Below are positions 11,301 through 21,477 of a stretch of 64,000 nucleotides of DNA, one piece after another (position 1 is the first letter of the stretch; each line of letters begins with the position of its first letter). Source of the stretch: Ampelocalamus luodianensis (Eukaryota > Streptophyta > Magnoliopsida > Poales > Poaceae); NCBI GenBank assembly GCA_036346255.1, contig CM070629.1, positions 55,364,916 to 55,428,915 on the forward strand, in the 5' to 3' direction. The notes under the pieces were generated by a model. That model was not told the DNA's origin and did not search any database. It saw only the letters and a list, made by a program, of their open reading frames with translations. The translations under genes were made by a program, and so were the position numbers.

Positions 11301-11826
11301 TTGTCTATTTGTTTTGAATTATGCTTTCAATCTATTATTCATATTCAATTGCAAATATTGCATTTCTGCAAAATAACCACAGAAGCCATTTCCTTTGGAA
11401 TAAGCCTGCATCTATACATTGCATTCTGTGGTATGACTTGCGAGTACGGTTGTGTACTCACGCTTGTTGTAAAACTTGCGCCCAAACCTACAGAGTGGAG
11501 GAATCGTCGGTCAACAAGGTCTACTTCAAGGATCGAGAAGAACTAGGTCGCGCTTTCACCGATTGCTGTGGGCATATGGATGGGCTTCACCGGTTATTCC
11601 GTTTGCGTTCGCCGCACTTCATTGAGCTATTCGCCTTTTCCGAGGCATTAATTGTAAGCTTTGACCTTAAGGTCTTTACTCGATATTTATTGTTATTTGC
11701 CTATTTATTAGTCATCTTTGTATATGGAAATGATATTTCATCGATGTTGCCACTTGTGTGCACTAGCGTGATCCCGACTAGTGCAAGATATACGAGGGTC
11801 CGTAAGTGTAATTTTGGGTCCCGGCT
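8375..11826 (+). repeat. 5' LTR of the gypsy element
   Basis: It starts with TGTAACGTCCCAAAATTTGG. A TATA-like CATATAAAAG lies at 8788-8797, followed by a GC-rich leader that is open in several frames; these frames recur in the right LTR and are not genes. The LTR ends GGGTCCCGGCT where its partner ends GGGTCCCGACA. Large LTR-internal ORFs such as that at 8822-9343 have no recognisable domain. Confidence 0.93.
8788..8797 (+). promoter_or_regulatory. LTR TATA box
   Basis: CATATAAAAG sits about 415 bases into the LTR, between an AT-rich U3-like part and a GC-rich leader. The same word is at 16911-16920 in the other LTR. This is the probable transcription start region of the element. Confidence 0.55.
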
Positions 11827-11829
11827 GAG

Positions 11830-11842
11830 GTGGTATCGAGCC
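11830..11842 (+). other. Primer-binding site (initiator tRNA-Met), altered
   Basis: GGTGGTATCGAGCC follows the 5' LTR directly. The canonical grass gypsy site is TGGTATCAGAGCC, seen intact at 35199-35211. Here the CAGA is reduced to CGA, a one-base loss inside the tRNA-Met complement. Confidence 0.75.
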
Positions 11843-12648
11843 ATATCGATCGAGGTCGTGACCTTAGTTAGAATTGCCGTTGTAAGGAAAAGTTCAAAAC
11901 TTATTTTACAAATGGAAAATCTTAATGATGTGCTATTCTCATCTTGTCTAGCTTCTATACTCTTCCATTCTATTCCTTTCTCATCTATATTCGTCCTCAC
12001 CATTTGGAGTATTAAATTGACTCTCTCCTCATAACTTCTATAGTCATCGTTATCCGTGTCAAATGTCTTGGTGGATGCCCAAGAGCGATTTTGAGCAACT
12101 GCTTGAAGACCACGCAACAAACAACAACGTGTCAACATCTCCCAAGTGTTCAAGACAAGCCCGTCGCAAGAATTCAAGACTAAGAAGAAGTTGTACGTCG
12201 CCTCCATCTTTCTTCAAGCTTCGCCTCCAAGGATCGCAAGGTCAATGTTTAACGAAGATCGTGATCGATTGAGTTTTCTTCGCACTCACCATATAGGATA
12301 AATTAGTGTAGGTTCCTCCCGTGTGTTGAGCCAAGTCGCCCTGTTAAGTTAGAGTTTAATCGACTAGACGATTAGATCTTTGTTTCCCTTCTTCGGTGTA
12401 GTTTGGCTGTGAGTTTTATGCTTCTTAATAGCTTTCCGCTATTTGTGTGTTCCTTGGTGTTCTTTGGGTTAAACTCGCTCCCTTAGTAGATTCTCTTCCC
12501 TTACCTTGTGCTTTTCCTCTCATCTATGAGCCTGGTCACCACAGATGGAGAACGGTGAAGCCGGCCTTGTCGGTAATCTTGCGATGCAGACACTGCACCT
12601 CGCCAATCGCAGTGGGCGATTGTCGCATCAGGAGTAGCAGATCCAGTC

Positions 12649-13254
12649 ATGGAACAATTCTTGGTAGCTCAGACTCAATCCATGAACGCGATGATGCAGA
12701 ACATGAACAACAAGATGACCCAGCAGAATCAGACCACCGCTACTTTAATCGATTTGTTGAATCAGAATAATCAAGCATGTCGTCGTACCATCGCCAGTGT
12801 CAGTACCAGAGCAGACGATAGCCAGCAACTATCTGTAGTGCAAGCGGTGACACATCAGGACCCGAGCCAGTTTCCTGCCACCCAGAACCCACTCATGCCA
12901 GCAACAATGCGATCGTCGGACATTGGTAATGTTTGCAATGATGCGCAACTCGTTGCCATCCCAACGGCGCGCCCTCAGTTCAAGTTTGCAAAGTTCTTAA
13001 GGACCAAGCCGCCTATCTTTGAAGGGTCAACCACACTCAATGAAGCAGAATCTTGGATTCGCACCATAGAAGAAAAGCTAACTATTGTGCAGTGCAACGA
13101 TAATGAGAAAGTTTTCTATGCTGCTCATCATTTAAAAGGAGTTGCATTAGATTGGTGGGAAAAATTTCGCGTCACCCATCAGACGAGCACACCATCACTT
13201 GGGCGAGTTCACCACCGCTTTGTGCAACAAAGATGCAATATCAAGCATAAGTGA
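12649..13254 (+). pseudogene. gypsy gag, N-terminal and capsid part
   Basis: The 201-codon frame has a Gln/Asn-rich N-terminus and then the retrotransposon gag (capsid) core: FLRTKPPIFEGSTTLNEAES, WIRTIEEKLTIVQC and EKVFYAAHHLKGVALDWWEK. This is the DWWE-type retrotrans_gag domain of gypsy elements, which forms the particle around element RNA. Upstream codons from about 12544 in another frame look like the original start. After about 13185 the frame shifts: a HTITW-like stretch continues in a different frame, and the rest of gag follows at 13432. The frame loss disables a full Gag. Confidence 0.85.
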
Positions 13255-13431
13255 TCAAGAGAAACCGCTATTTCGATATCCTACACCAAATCTAGCCGTT
13301 GTCGCTGAAGTGTCGCCAACCGATAAGTCGAAGATTGTGCATGTACCACTACGGAGAAATAGGCCATAGTACCGATGAGCACAATATCAATTGTTCGATT
13401 ATGAAGGAAACCATTTCGTTGAAAATGTCCT

Positions 13432-13923
13432 ATGAGTAAGATCACATGTTTCTTGTGTGAAAGCGATGATCATTGTCCGAGCCAGTGCCCTATGTATTCC
13501 GTGTTGACTTTTGCAATGCAACGTCAGCAAGAAAACTTTCGAGCTATTGTCAGAACATTAGCAAAAGAAGGCAAACCGTTATCAGTACAAGATATGTCAG
13601 CTAAAGAATCACAAAGGCATGATGTTGACCTTGACAACCCACCGCAAAAGAGAAGCGAGCCAGTATCATCAAGAGTGTGTTTTGAATGTGGTGAGCAAGG
13701 CCACTATGCCAAAAGATGTCATACAAAGCGACTATCCTTCTTGAAGGTTGAAGAACACCAAAATAATCGTTCTGCCTTGACCTCTTCAGAAAAAGTCACA
13801 AGGTTCGATATGCCTATGCTACAGCCTATCATGGAAAAGGTCACTACATCGGCCGGTGTCCTCAGAGGAACCATCACTCATTCCAATATGCAAGAATGCG
13901 AAGTCGGCCTACCAAGATTTTAA
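13432..13923 (+). pseudogene. gypsy gag nucleocapsid part with two zinc knuckles
   Basis: The 163-codon frame contains CFLCESDDHCPSQC near its start and CFECGEQGHYAKRC near residue 82, both CX2CX4HX4C zinc knuckles that bind element RNA in the nucleocapsid. The linker is charged and Ser/Gln rich. Protease would follow, but the frame ends at 13923. It is the C-terminal continuation of the capsid frame at 12649-13254. Confidence 0.85.
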
Positions 13924-16480
13924 CTCCTAGAGCGATTGGTAACGCACGAGATCCGTTTGCCCAATGAAGTAGTCAAAGAAGAGACGTTTGAATGATGATG
14001 TTACCAAGAAAGTCTAGATTGGTGATACCAGATCATGCAGTGTCATGCCTCTGTTAGTAGCAGTAAAATCAGAGAATCATTGTAACCTTTCCTTTGTTAG
14101 AAAGCAAAAATGTGGGCATCTTTGCATGCAAGTTACGGAGAAAAACAAATTATTGGATATTAAATCATTGGATACCTTTCCAAGAGTCCGCTTTGCAAGT
14201 TGAGTAATCAAGCGTTAAGTCATGATGATTGAAGGTCAGAGAGCGTAACTATGGAATGTGATGTTGAATTCCAACTCATCATTTTGCATAGCGAGAGACA
14301 ATAGTAAATGATTGAAGAATCTAATCAATGGATAATGTCTGTATCCGCAAGAGAATATGCAGTCTTCATCGCAAGTGGTCTATGCAGCATGCAACCATAT
14401 TCAAAGTCAAGTTCGTCTCCGACTTGGTACCCAGGATCAACCAATTCCAGAAGGAATTACGTTAGAGATGAATTATGACAAAAGTTGTTGAACGAGTTTG
14501 CAAAAATGATAGAACAGATCCGATGACTTTATCAGATAAAGGTAGTGTCAAATCAATCCCATCAGCTTAGCATTGTCAGTTGAATACAGTGAAATAGTCA
14601 TTTTGAGACAGTGTCAGTTGAAGATCAGTGAGACGGTCGTTTCAAGTTAGCCAAGACCCCTCACCGGATGTACAAAGAGAAGTTCGCCCAGGCCGCTAGA
14701 AGTGAACCGTGTTTGTAAGAATTTCAAAAGAGATTAATCACAACTCCAGTGTTCGTATTGCCAGATACCAGAAAGAACCTTGATAGCTTTTATCACGGAA
14801 CCTCCAAGAATTTGTGTGTTAAGAAGTTCCGCGTGCACTTCCTAACAACTGAAGTGTCAAGCAGTAAATTATCCTAGTCATAATTCGAAGTTGCTACCAT
14901 GGGCAGCAAAGACGGTTATTGGATTGAGAACCGTAAAGTTGAAATCCGTTCCTAAATGCATCGGCAAAGGTCGATGTTTGAATCAAAAGAGCTACCACAA
15001 GGATCTGTTGATCAGTCAGCCAAGGTTACCGGTGAAATTCGGAAGTTGGATCTTGGGTCAGTTGCAAGGATATTGGTTGAACCCCAGAGTTCGGACCGAT
15101 CTTTGGAAATCGCTGAGGTGTGATTCACGTTAAGAGATCATCTCCGTGAAGCAAAGAAAAGCGTGAGAACCCGCTGAAGGCGAACTGGATGATCCATGGA
15201 TCAATGAGTATATTTGCATATCTTATTAGAAGAAACTCCAGTAGTTGATGCTCAAACCAACATTTGAGTGCAAGCATTCCAGTTTCCCTGAAAGTACCAA
15301 GGCGTACAAAGATCTCAAAGTTGAATTGTGATGATCCAAAATAAGGCGAAATATCGTCGAATGGGTTACCCTTTGGTATGTCCGAAAGTTAGCCAACATG
15401 TCAGAGGCTAGTCAAAGTACTTCTATCATTGAGAATTCAGATAAGGGATCTCCCAGGACCCAATTAGGATATAACTTCTTGAAGGGTGATTGTTGATCAT
15501 TTGACAGAAATTTGTTGCTTCATTCCTGTCAATATCATCTAGCCTGGAGACTATCTAGCAGAGTGGTATACGACAGAGGTTGTATACGACAGATATGACA
15601 TTCGTCAGCATGGGTGCAGTGTCAGATCTACAGAGATGGTCAAATTGCACAACGTGTCAGAGAAGTTAGTGTCAGACCAAGGATCCCAGCTTATCTTGTG
15701 TTAGCGACAGAGTCTGCATGATGCTTGGGTGATCATTTCAGTTCAGTATTGTGAATCGCCCTGAATCAATAGACAGATTGAAAAGATTAATGAGTTATGC
15801 CTGAACTCATAGTACCAAGTCGAGCAAGTAAGTGTCGTGTGCGAGTTTCCTACAACCCGGATGTCGGCCGATCGAAGTTGTCACCCTCACGAAGTTTGAG
15901 TGGTTGATCGTGTAAGTCATCGCTCAGCTAGGAGCAGATGAATTTACAAAGTATGTGGATGTTGCATTAATCATGAAGCAAAAGACTAAGGATCCTTAAT
16001 CCTAAATGGAATTTAAGTAGCAGTGTTCAAGAAGAAAAGCTACGCAGATTATCCAGATTATCACCTTCACAGCCATGTCTATCTTCAGAATACCTGTCGA
16101 AGTTCTGTGCTAAGAATTGTATGACAGAGGTGAAAAAAAATGTGTTAGTTAGTTCAGATTCCGAAGCGCGGAAGAAGAGATAGTTTTCCAACCTGAGTTG
16201 TCAGTCAGCAGCAAGATTTCCTCCTCTTCAGAAGTGCCTTCAAGCACCGATCAAGCAGCCCCGGTAGAAGCAATCAAGTTTCAAGATGCCTTCCAGCCAA
16301 AAGCCAGTTCGTCAAGTTTTCAGTGAAGCGAGAAGTTTAGCAAGAAGCAAGGCGTTGTTCTGTAAGTAGTCAGAAGAGCGATTCTGTCAAAGCCAAAGCA
16401 ATTTGAAAGCAAGAAGTGAACCCGAAGGCTGAGTTCCTTATCCTATTCTATAGCCAGCCTGAATCTCGGGGACGAGATTC
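13924..16480 (+). pseudogene. Eroded gypsy pol region
   Basis: No frame longer than about 80 codons is open. Short islands resemble parts of gypsy pol in the usual order: a TTPVFVLPDTRKN piece (end of RT/start of RNase H) near 14730, an FIPVNI piece of integrase near 15520, and a KLVSDQGSQL piece of the integrase core near 15665. The reverse-transcriptase catalytic core is not found. Only about 2.5 kb is available, less than a normal gypsy pol needs, so both deletion and point decay have occurred. Confidence 0.6.
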
Positions 16481-16482
16481 CT

Positions 16483-16497
16483 TTAAGGGGGGGAGGT
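16483..16497 (+). other. Polypurine tract
   Basis: TTAAGGGGGGGGAGG immediately precedes the right LTR start at 16499 and would prime plus-strand DNA synthesis. Confidence 0.85.
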
Positions 16498-16498
16498 T

Positions 16499-19400
16499 TG
16501 TAACGTCCCAAAATTTGGCGTTTCAAAAATCTTTTGAGTAGTTTAGGTCCCTGGAAAATTTCACCAATTTTATTTGAATTAATAAAGCTTAATTGGAATT
16601 TTCCTAAATTAAAAATATTTAATTTGACTAATATAAACGTTAATTAAATAAAAATTTGTGTTATTTGGCTTCCTTGTGTTTCAAGGAATTTTTGGGTATT
16701 TTCTGAGATTTTTCCGGATTTGTTTGCTATTTTATTTGACCTCCTTGATTTTTGGGATTTCTTTTAATTCCGAAAATCCAGATTTTCTCTCTCCTGCCGA
16801 TGCTACAGTAATCGCGAAACACTGTTCATCTTCCAGAACCGAAGCAGCAACGAGTCCAGTACGCATACGTGTTGAACTCAAAAATTCAAATTTCCATATC
16901 TTTCTACGGTGCATATAAAAGCGAGCCGTTTGCGCTCACGCGTCCGTGTTGATCCCTCTTCCAATCCCCTGATTTGGTTTCCTCCAAACCGATCTATTTT
17001 CGCCGCAATCTCCAGAAAACCGAGCTCCAACCGAAGGTCTTCTCCGGCGAACTGCGCCTTCGTCCGACGTCCGTTGGCCGAACCGTCTGCGGCGTTGGCT
17101 TCGCGTCGTCGCCCTCTACGTCATGGTTCCATCCACTTCGCCCGAAGATCGCCGGAGCACCGTCGGCCATTAGAGCCCAACCGTGTTCTTCGCGTTCGTC
17201 GCTTCCTCGGTGAGTTTTTCCAAAATCCGACCGCGCCATCGCGTCCGGCTCGTCGTTTCCTTTCCGTTTTGCCCCTTCGCCACTGCTACGTCGCCTCCGG
17301 CCGCCGGCCACCCCGCACGCACTATTCATGCATGTATACTGTACGTGCGTTTCTTCTTGTTGCCTTCATGTGTTGCTCCTGTAGTTTCTGTTCCTGTAGC
17401 GTTTCATCTATTGCTTCATTAGTTGATTGTCCAGAACGTAGCTTCCTTTTGGATGGTGTTATCTAGTTCGTTGATTCTCTGTTGTATGGTTCCTTTGCCA
17501 TCCAACCAAGCCAATAATTCAAGTGCAAGCATATCTCTGTGATCCTTCTCTTAATTCTTTCTCTATTGTTTTTGCTTACCAATTCCATGCCACAAGATCA
17601 AGTTATGAAGACCTGTTCTATGATTCTTCTACTGAGCCTAGACCAATGTGCAGCCTTTTGAGATCCATCATCTGTTCTTTGTAAACCTTTGCATGTAGTA
17701 TTTCTTCAATGCATGCTTCTCAGTTGATTCTTTCTTTCTCTATGTCATGCAAGAAAAATAAATATCTTCTCTCACTTACATGTGGTCCCCACATGTCATC
17801 CTCCCAATTAAAAATACTAGTTATTTCTCTCACTTACATGCAGGTCCCGCATGTCAGTCAATCTTGGTCAAACCCTATTCATGAGCTTGGTCCACCGTGG
17901 ACTAGCATATCTCTGTGGACCTGGTCCATAGACCAGTGGCCCACATGTCAACCCTAATCCTATTTTCGGGAATTAATTTAATTCTTGAAAATCCTTTTAT
18001 CTTATTGGTCCCGCTTGTCACTCTCTCTACCTTATTTCTGGAATTATTTTAATTCTAGAAATTCATAAATACCAGTCGGTCCCACCTATCATATACTCAT
18101 TCTTTTTTCTAAATATTTTCGGAATAGAATATTCTGAGAATATTCCGTAGAGCTTTTTCATCATTTCATGTGAATTCCAATCTTCCAAAAGCCATATCTT
18201 CTTCATCCAATTCGATTGAACTCATTCAAGTTTCTAAATTCATCTAAATTCAATATCTACCTTCCAGTACCATTCAATTTCAATTTGGAGTTTATTTGAT
18301 TTGTCTTTTGAATTTAGTTTGTTTTGCGCTTTCTTTCTCGTTAGGCAAGTCCCTGAGTCGTCCAAGGAGTCAAGATCAAGCAAGTAGAAGATTGAAGATA
18401 AAATAAGATCATCATTGTTATAGCAAGGCAAGTTATACCTTTGATCATATTGAATCTCAGTTTAAAATTACTTTGATTCAAATTATTGCATTTACTTTAA
18501 GTAATTATTTAAATGCTTTTGGGTTTAGCTATTAATCCAATTTGTTATATCCACTTTGTCTATTGTATGTCATAATCTTTTGTCACCCTAGATTGGTTCA
18601 TATTTAGTTGGTGCTATGGTATTACCAACGTGGGTTGGTTAGTATGAGTAGATTGCTTAGCCATGCAACGAGTCATCATCATCACCTGAGTTGCAATTAT
18701 AAATTTGACTAAGTGACTATGGAACTTTGTGTAAAACTGTGTGCTATGTGTTATTACTTCGTGATGGCATGTGTTGCACTAAAACCAATTGGGTGGTAAA
18801 GGATTTGGACTGAGGCAAGTGGTGGAGACTGTGTGACATGGTGGACTATGTGATGGGAATGATAATCTTTGTGACTTAGTTAGAAAATGGAAGTCTTGCC
18901 TTGGTCAATTAAGGACTTAACTTTGTGCGCCATTGAATCGAGCCTTCAGACGACCACATGCCGGTATGGGACGGCCTAACTTAGTAAGTTATGGATTCTC
19001 GGCATTGATGTTCGGTGGTAGGTTAGGCTTTGTGATAGGGTGGAGGTGTGACTACTTGGTGGTTGCATCGCGGGAGGATTAAATCGTCCCGTCCAACGGT
19101 GTGTGTTATGCATGGGCTTTGTGATATGTATAACGGTTTGTAAGCACACCGGGAATGTCAATGTTTGAGATGAAGTTTCGAACCGCTTTGTTATGATCGC
19201 GCGCCACACTTGGTTATATCGTGTGGGTAAAGTGTACAACCTCTCGCAGAGTGTTAAACAATCTATTCGAATAGCCGCGTCCTCGGTCATGGACATGCTC
19301 GGTGATTTCACACGAGGGTAGATTTTCATAAAACTATTGGGAAGGGACACTGTGTGATTTAAGTCATATGGTGTGTGAAAGAATTTGATTAAATTTGTGT

Positions 19401-19952
19401 GTCTTTGTGAAAACAATCTATTAAATTAATATTGTCTATTTGTTTTGAATTATGCTTTCAATCTATTATTCATATTCAATTGCAAATATTGCATTCGCAA
19501 AATAACCACGTAAGCCATTTCCTTTGGAATAAGCTCGCATCTATACATTGCATTCTGTGGTATGACTTGCGAGTACGGTTGTGTACTCACGCTTGTTGTA
19601 AAACTTGCGCCCAAACCTACTGAGTGGAGGAATCGTCGGTCAACAAGGTCTACTTCAAGGATCGAGAAGAACTAGGTCGCGCACTTTCACCGATTGCTGT
19701 GGGCATATGGATGGGCTTCACCGGTTATTCCGTTTGCGTTCGCTGACTTCATTGAGCTATTCGCTCGAGGCATTAATTGTAAGCTTTGACCTTAAGGTCT
19801 TTACTCGATATTTATTGTTATTTGCCTATTTATTAGTCATCTTTGTATATGGAAATGATATTTCATCGATGTTGCCACTGTGTGCACTAGCGTGATCCTG
19901 GACTAGTGCAGTATACACAGAGGGTCCAGAATTGTAATTTTGGGTCCCGACA
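16499..19952 (+). repeat. 3' LTR of the gypsy element
   Basis: It is collinear with 8375-11826, starting TGTAACGTCCC and ending CCCGACA. Frames such as 16909-17466 duplicate those of the left LTR and carry no domain. The right LTR keeps an ACACAGAGGGTCC-like end that is altered in the left copy. Confidence 0.94.
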
Positions 19953-19957
19953 ATGTA

Positions 19958-20500
19958 TCAGTCTTGTTATGTACATATTAATTTGTGTATGACTTACATG
20001 AATTTCTGCTAGTCTCGTGTTTTGATCCTATTCATTCTTGTTGTGTGCACAAGTAACCATGTGAGGGAGTCAGCATCGTGATACCCCACAACACCCTAGT
20101 TCTAGCATTTTCGTACGTGAAATGACTATACCCTATTTGCAAAGTACATCGCATATTTTTCATATTGCATCACCGAACGAGGCTATTGTCGATATTGCGC
20201 TGCCGAAGGAGGCTATTTATAATATTGCGTCGCTGAGGAGGACTATTTTCGATATTGTGTTGCTGAAGGGGGCTATTTTTTATATTGCGTCGCCTAAAAC
20301 GCATTCCAAATATTTTTGGTCACATCAAAACTTATAATTTTTCTCTACCTCATATTTCCTTATCTTTTTGAAAATTATCAGTAGCGTGGATAGATATACC
20401 AAAATTGTAAATTTGCTTTAATTGCAAAAAGGGAACTTGTCACCTGTTGGACTGGCGACAGGTTTCCTGTGCACTGTTTGTAGTGGCGACAGAGCACCTA
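19958..20500. mobile_element. Continuation of the PMD-bearing element past the nested retrotransposon
   Basis: Sequence after the ATGTA duplication resumes with TCAGTCTTGTTATGTACAT and ends with GGCGACAG words (about 20453 and 20495) like those at 4319-4450. I infer one interrupted element from about 4300 to 20500; exact ends are unknown. Confidence 0.4.
20160..20305. repeat. Tandem 30-bp repeat, about 4.5 copies
   Basis: Units of ATATTGCGTCGCCGAAGGAG type follow one another with a 30-base period. Because the period is a multiple of three, the frame at 20122-20337 reads a ten-residue repeat (IASPNEAIVD, IALPKEAIYN and so on). I see no sign that it is a real gene. Confidence 0.8.
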
Positions 20501-20512
20501 TTGCCATTTCGT

Positions 20513-20577
20513 ATGTGTATGTATGTATGTATGTATGTATGTATGTATGTATGTATGTATGTATGTATGTATGTATA
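20513..20577. repeat. (TATG)n microsatellite
   Basis: About fifteen consecutive TATG units, interrupted once near the start. Confidence 0.98.
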
Positions 20578-20594
20578 GGATGCTCATTTCGTAC

Positions 20595-20890
20595 TCCAAT
20601 ATACCACTTGAATGACCATATTATACTTCTTTACCACTTTCATTATACTTAAATACCAATTATAAGATACTTCAACGTGACTTGATTGAAAAAAATCATT
20701 GGAACCCTTTATTTTTGTTATATACCCTTTTTCATATATAAAAGAAGTATATATACAAATTTTGCTATAAAAAGTAGTCTTCAATGAAATTTTCCATAGA
20801 ACTCACTTTGGGGTATCTTATAATCATTATTGGGGTATATTCAAATTGATAAAGAGGCATCATCGTACGATTTAAGTGGTATATGAGAGG
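20595..20890. mobile_element. Foldback/MITE-like element, about 295 bp
   Basis: The left arm CCAATATACCACTTGAATGA and the reverse complement of the right end (CTCATATACCACTTAAATCG) match. The pairing continues inward: ATACCAATTATAAGATAC on the left against ATGATTATAAGATACCCC on the reverse of the right. Nearly the whole element can fold into one imperfect hairpin. No clear target duplication is seen and no coding frame is present. Confidence 0.6.
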
Positions 20891-21094
20891 TAAGAGTAAA
20901 GTTAAGGGCAAGAATGAAGGAATTTGGGGATTCTAGTTTTCTAAGTAATTTTCCTATAGATATGTTTCGAACAAATAAAGGATTGAGCTCTTAGAACTCC
21001 AATAAGATTCCTAGAGATTAATAAGTCATCCTGGAAAGCTAGCAGGAATCACTATGCTTCGTCCGACAAAAGCAGGACAATAGGAAGGGCAAAG

Positions 21095-21440
21095 GAATCA
21101 TTGGCCGTAGTGTTCAATCTGAACAGAGCAGTGGCGAATGAAGGGTGGGACAGGAGGAGAATAGGTGGAAGTCTCCACCCCAATAAACGTGGATGGCGCG
21201 GCGACAACAGGGGAAAAGCGAGTTTGGGAGTCATTATTCGGGACTGGAAAGGTGATGTCCTGCTATCTGCTTGGCACGCGTCGTGAAGGATTGCAAATTG
21301 CAATTGGCGACTGAATGGGTCCGAATGCCTACAGTGCTGGAATCTGATTGCGTTGCGGCGGTGAATGGTCTCTAGTCGAAGGCGCTGGAGCTTGGTGTAC
21401 AAAAAGGCCAAAGCCTTGATGTTGCTGCTTCCAGAAGATA
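21095..21440 (+). pseudogene. RNase H-like (RVT_3) domain fragment
   Basis: The frame at 21101-21286 contains GKASLGVIIRDWKGDVLLSA, matching the GVVIRD-G-VL strand pair of plant RNase H-like proteins derived from LINEs. After a stop, further pieces in other frames (EWVRMPTVLESDC-like, then KALMLLLPED) continue the domain order. It is a dead fragment; the parent was probably a non-LTR retrotransposon or a host RNase H-like gene. Confidence 0.6.
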
Positions 21441-21477
21441 AGAGAGTGTAATAGGATACCTGAAGTGGATCGCGCGT

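Larger units (their letters stand above)
8375..19952 (+). mobile_element. Complete Ty3/gypsy LTR retrotransposon with ~3.45-kb LTRs
   Basis: The element runs from TGTAACGTCCC at 8375 to CCCGACA at 19952 and is flanked by ATGTA on both sides (8370-8374 and 19953-19957). The two LTRs, 8375-11826 and 16499-19952, are collinear throughout and differ only by scattered substitutions and many small indels. Between them lie a primer-binding site, two gag-derived frames with two CCHC zinc knuckles, about 2.5 kb of strongly eroded pol and a polypurine tract. The layout is that of grass gypsy families with very long LTRs. Pol is too short and too broken for autonomous movement, so the copy was probably mobilised by a relative. 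Confidence 0.95.

Noticed and set aside
8375..19952. Tandem segmental duplication (8.4-11.8 kb and 16.5-20 kb)
   Set aside because: TG...CA ends, ATGTA duplications, PBS and PPT show these are LTRs of one retrotransposon.
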